From Bacteroidaceae bacterium (GTDB taxonomy: Bacteria > Bacteroidota > Bacteroidia > Bacteroidales > Bacteroidaceae): 33,678 nucleotides of DNA. Below the pieces are notes generated by a model. It was not told the origin of the DNA and did no database searches. It was given only the letters and a program-made list of their open reading frames with translations. The position numbers were made by a program, and so were the translations under genes. Numbering within the stretch: position 1 is the first letter of the stretch; each line of letters begins with the position of its first letter. Below are positions 31,519 through 33,678 of this stretch, in pieces. Location of the stretch: NCBI GenBank assembly GCA_017534815.1, contig JAFXVS010000043.1, positions 1 through 33,678 on the forward strand, written 5' to 3'.

Positions 31519-31551
31519 GTTGAGAGTTTAGGGTTTAGAGGTTAGAGATTT
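31519..31551. repeat. Heptanucleotide array between yidD and tatD
   Basis: Units GTTGAGA, GTTTAGG, GTTTAGA, GGTTAGA with a 7-base period. It fills the gap from the yidD stop (31550-31552) to the tatD start (31517). Confidence 0.7.
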
Positions 31552-31783
31552 ACCAATGAAATTCTTCGGGAACGGGGTCATAACCGCTTCCTCCCCACGG
31601 ATGGCAACGCAAGATACGTCGGCACGCCAAGTAGAAGCCCTTGAAAGGCCCATGCTTCTTGATAGCCTCCACTGCATAACTGGAGCATGTAGGGGTGAAC
31701 CGACACGTAGGAGGCAACAGTGGCGAGATGCATGCCCGGTAAAAGTATATCGGAAGGAGCAGAATATAGGAGATGATTTTCAT
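31550..31783 (-). CDS. yidD: Membrane protein insertion efficiency factor
   Basis: 77 residues. The family signature is complete: an N-terminal amphipathic or membrane helix ([20 protein letters not shown]), the cysteine motif [15 protein letters not shown], and [19 protein letters not shown]. YidD assists YidC-dependent insertion of inner-membrane proteins. The start overlaps the rnpA stop by 4 bases. Gene order rnpA-yidD is conserved widely in bacteria, supporting the call. Confidence 0.95.
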   Translation of the reverse strand: MKIISYILLLPIYFYRACISPLLPPTCRFTPTCSSYAVEAIKKHGPFKGFYLACRRILRCHPWGGSGYDPVPEEFHW

Positions 31784-32202
31784 AAATCCAACCGTTCTGT
31801 TATTCGGATGAGTGCTTTCTTCATGCTCTTTTGGACAGCATAGAAGGTAGGCAGCGTGTCGGTGATGCAGACAAAGGCAAGAGCCAGACGGTAGTCTTTC
31901 CCCTCAAGGGCATCCCAGAGGATGTGCTTATTGAGACGATAAGTTTCACGAATGAGCCGTTTCATACGGTTGCGATCCACCGCATGACGGAAACGCTTCT
32001 TGGGCACAGACACCAGAATAGACACTGGTGGCTTCCCCACCTGATTCCCATTCTTCCCATCACCCCCATCTTTCTCCATCTTCATATAAACAATTCGCAG
32101 GGGAAATGCCGCCATTGACGCATTTCCTCCTGCGAACAGTTTTTCTATAACGAGTTGGCTGGTAAGCCGCTCAGATTTCTTTAATTGACAATTAACAATC
32201 AT
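31780..32202 (-). CDS. rnpA: Ribonuclease P protein component
   Basis: 140 residues, with [17 protein letters not shown] at the N-terminus and the RNA-binding helix region [26 protein letters not shown], the hallmark of RnpA. It assists the catalytic RNase P RNA in 5' maturation of tRNA. The first residues (MIVNCQL) are encoded by a 7-base array (ATTGTTA, ATTGTCA, ATTAAAG). ATG 32202 overlaps the hemD stop by 4 bases. The N-terminus may vary between strains. Confidence 0.93.
   Translation of the reverse strand: MIVNCQLKKSERLTSQLVIEKLFAGGNASMAAFPLRIVYMKMEKDGGDGKNGNQVGKPPVSILVSVPKKRFRHAVDRNRMKRLIRETYRLNKHILWDALEGKDYRLALAFVCITDTLPTFYAVQKSMKKALIRITERLDL
32181..32201. repeat. Heptanucleotide array at the hemD/rnpA junction
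   Basis: Three units (on the minus strand ATTGTTA, ATTGTCA, ATTAAAG) that overlap the hemD stop and form codons 2-8 of rnpA. Confidence 0.55.
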
Positions 32203-32936
32203 TTCAGCGTTTTGGCGTATGCCTCGATGATGGCAGGCACCGAACGGAGCTCAGGCGTTGGCTGGTAGTCCACGTGGAGTCCAGCGTCTTCTGCCGCCTT
32301 AATGGTCTTGGTTCCCAAACAAGCCACCTTGATGTCCTTCTGTTTGAAGTCAGGGAAGTTCTTGATGAGCGAGTGGATACCTTCAGGCGAGAAGAACACC
32401 AGCATATTATAGTCAAAAGCCTCATCGGGCGTAAAGTCGTTGGCCACCGTATAATACATCACAGCCTCATCATGCTCCACACCAAGGTCATCAAGCATAC
32501 GAGCCATATCATCTGTATGGGCAGAAGACTGAGGCACGAAATAGGTCTCATTGTGATGCTTTCCAATGATAGGCATCAAGTCTTGCAACAGTCCTGTCTC
32601 TGGGAAGAAGTTCTTGCGCTTGCGGTACTGCACATACTTCTGGATGTAAAGCGACACCTGTTCAGATACACAAAAATACTTCATGTCATCTGGGATATTC
32701 ACACGCAGTTCCTTGCAAAGGACAAAGAAATGGTCTATCGCATGACGTGAAGTGAACACAATGGCCGTATGTCCAGGGATGGACACCTTCTGCTGGCGGA
32801 AATCCTTGGCAGACATCGGTTCTATTTTGATGAAAGGCCTAAAAACGAGTTCTATGTTGTATTTCTGTGCTACCTCGAAATAAGGAGACTTCTCCGTTTG
32901 AGGTTTGGGTTGAGATACTAAGATCTTTGTTGCCAT
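32199..32936 (-). CDS. hemD: Uroporphyrinogen-III synthase
   Basis: A 245-residue enzyme that closes and inverts ring D of hydroxymethylbilane in heme synthesis. The family is weakly conserved; the recognisable features are the two-domain pattern with ILVSQPKP at the start, IVFTSRHAIDHF, ETYFVPQSS, VMYYTVAND, LVFFSPEGIHSLI and VACLGTKTIKAAEDAGLHV. ATG 32936 shares one base with the DUF4271 stop (TGATG), so translation is coupled. The Bacteroidetes neighbourhood (DUF4271-hemD-rnpA-yidD) supports the name. Confidence 0.9.
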   Translation of the reverse strand: MATKILVSQPKPQTEKSPYFEVAQKYNIELVFRPFIKIEPMSAKDFRQQKVSIPGHTAIVFTSRHAIDHFFVLCKELRVNIPDDMKYFCVSEQVSLYIQKYVQYRKRKNFFPETGLLQDLMPIIGKHHNETYFVPQSSAHTDDMARMLDDLGVEHDEAVMYYTVANDFTPDEAFDYNMLVFFSPEGIHSLIKNFPDFKQKDIKVACLGTKTIKAAEDAGLHVDYQPTPELRSVPAIIEAYAKTLK

Positions 32937-33678
32937 CAATATAATATATTATTTACTATGTAATTGTCACTAAACCATACCGCCAAATGCCCAAATACAA
33001 GAGTCGGTAACAATTCGACGGTGCAAAAGTACAAAAAAATTAGCACATAGCCATATTTCCTTACCCGAAAGTTCACATTCAGCTTATAAAAGAGCAGCAA
33101 TTCGTACAAAACCACTACCAAAATGGCACCTCCGGTGACAATTTCTTCACGAAGATGAGCAAAGACATCCAGCAGTGTGAGGGGGTAAAAAAGGAAGGCT
33201 GTAAGGCCTGTCAGGAGCAGGTAACCCTTCATCCATGTATGGCTCGATTCGCTGTCAAAGAAGGTCCAGTTCACGATGGAGTACAACCACGCTTTGAGAC
33301 CAATAAAGACCAAACATGCCACCAGACCTGCCGCAAACAACCAATAAGGCGCTCCTATCGTAGTGATGAAACTGCTCTGTTCCATCCGTCCGACGAGAAA
33401 GAGGCAGGAAAGACAGAGCGCACTGATGCAGATAAGCAGGAAGCCAGTGATAGCCTCAGCCGAAGCATTCTCCACTTTCTCCTCCTCAAAGGTACGTTGG
33501 GAGGTGAAGAAATTCTTCAGACGAAAGAGCAGTACCGCTCGGCTCCTGTACAGAATCAAGGCGAGCAAGAAGAACATGACAGCCATTCCAGCCACCACGT
33601 AATCATCGCCACCCATCATATAGGTGCGCTCCTCCATCGGCACATTGCGGTCCGGCAACAGGATTCCCTGCTTGACCA
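32936..33678 (-). CDS. DUF4271 family membrane protein (N-terminus outside window)
   Basis: The frame is open to the right edge. The first start-like codon seen (TTG 33658) and ATG 33637 have open codons upstream (V-K-Q-G-I-L-L-P-D), so the real start is beyond the window. About 247 residues are visible, with an extracytoplasmic approach (PMEERTYMMGGDDYV) and six or seven hydrophobic spans, including DDYVVAGMAVMFFLLALILYR (in part) and YGYVLIFLYFCTVELLPTLVFGH (in part). This matches DUF4271, a Bacteroidetes integral membrane family of unknown function next to hemD. First visible gene of the leftward unit. Confidence 0.82.
   Translation of the reverse strand, partial: VKQGILLPDRNVPMEERTYMMGGDDYVVAGMAVMFFLLALILYRSRAVLLFRLKNFFTSQRTFEEEKVENASAEAITGFLLICISALCLSCLFLVGRMEQSSFITTIGAPYWLFAAGLVACLVFIGLKAWLYSIVNWTFFDSESSHTWMKGYLLLTGLTAFLFYPLTLLDVFAHLREEIVTGGAILVVVLYELLLFYKLNVNFRVRKYGYVLIFLYFCTVELLPTLVFGHLAVWFSDNYIVNNILY

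Noticed and set aside
1-33678. tRNA, rRNA, riboswitch, insertion sequence or phage integration site
   Set aside because: I saw no cloverleaf, rRNA segment, transposase or integrase gene; leader regions are short, leaving little room for riboswitches. A covariance-model scan would be the decisive test.

Overview
The window looks like a chromosomal segment of a Bacteroidales bacterium, most likely Prevotella or a close relative. The evidence is the Bacteroidetes promoter box TAnnTTTG in front of most transcription units (three with a TTTG box 20 bases upstream), secreted proteins ending in a short GIYI-x-x-GKKVxIK tail, a C10 (interpain/streptopain-like) protease, a DUF285-type repeat surface protein, and Bacteroidetes gene orders such as ftsX-DUF3098-uppP-truB-queA-folK and DUF4271-hemD-rnpA-yidD-tatD.

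Layout. Positions 1-315 hold the 3' end of a Fic-family gene. Positions 440-5442 carry a secreted C10 protease and, upstream of it, a two-gene unit: a leucine-rich-repeat surface protein followed by a 50-residue acidic peptide. Positions 5581-5819 contain two back-to-back promoters. The leftward one drives a very short unit with a 26-codon ORF. The rightward one drives a 1250-residue membrane-anchored mosaic protein I cannot assign (5852-9604). Next is a sensor-kinase-like protein lacking its phosphoacceptor histidine (9799-11181). Positions 19158 down to 11217 form a leftward eight-gene housekeeping operon (miaB, ftsX, DUF3098, uppP, truB, queA, folK, dipeptidyl peptidase IV). From 19205 rightward lie a polytopic membrane protein and a DedA-like protein, then nadB, an M16 protease and a PBP4-type D,D-carboxypeptidase. 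purD is leftward. cysE and an RlmL-like RNA methyltransferase are rightward. The leftward unit DUF4271-hemD-rnpA-yidD-tatD runs in from the right edge, and tatD overlaps the methyltransferase gene tail to tail.

The most unusual signal is a family of short arrays that differ in sequence but all have a 7-base (or 14-base) period. I count about fifteen. They sit in intergenic gaps, over the -33 region of three promoters (nadB, purD, cysE), at gene 3' ends, and inside coding sequences. Because 7 is not a multiple of 3, an in-frame array reads as a seven-residue repeat (SQLSTLN in the protease; SLLVFSF in the M16 signal peptide), and gain or loss of one unit shifts the frame. None occurs between about 3950 and 11180, the accessory part of the window. 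I suggest these arrays as candidate slippage (phase-variation) elements; this is inference from sequence only.

The second candidate for something new is the 1250-residue protein. Its AT-richer exported N-terminus is joined at a membrane anchor to a GC-richer body that ends in a helical domain, and it is transcribed divergently from the 26-codon mini-unit. All family names come from motif recognition, without database searches.
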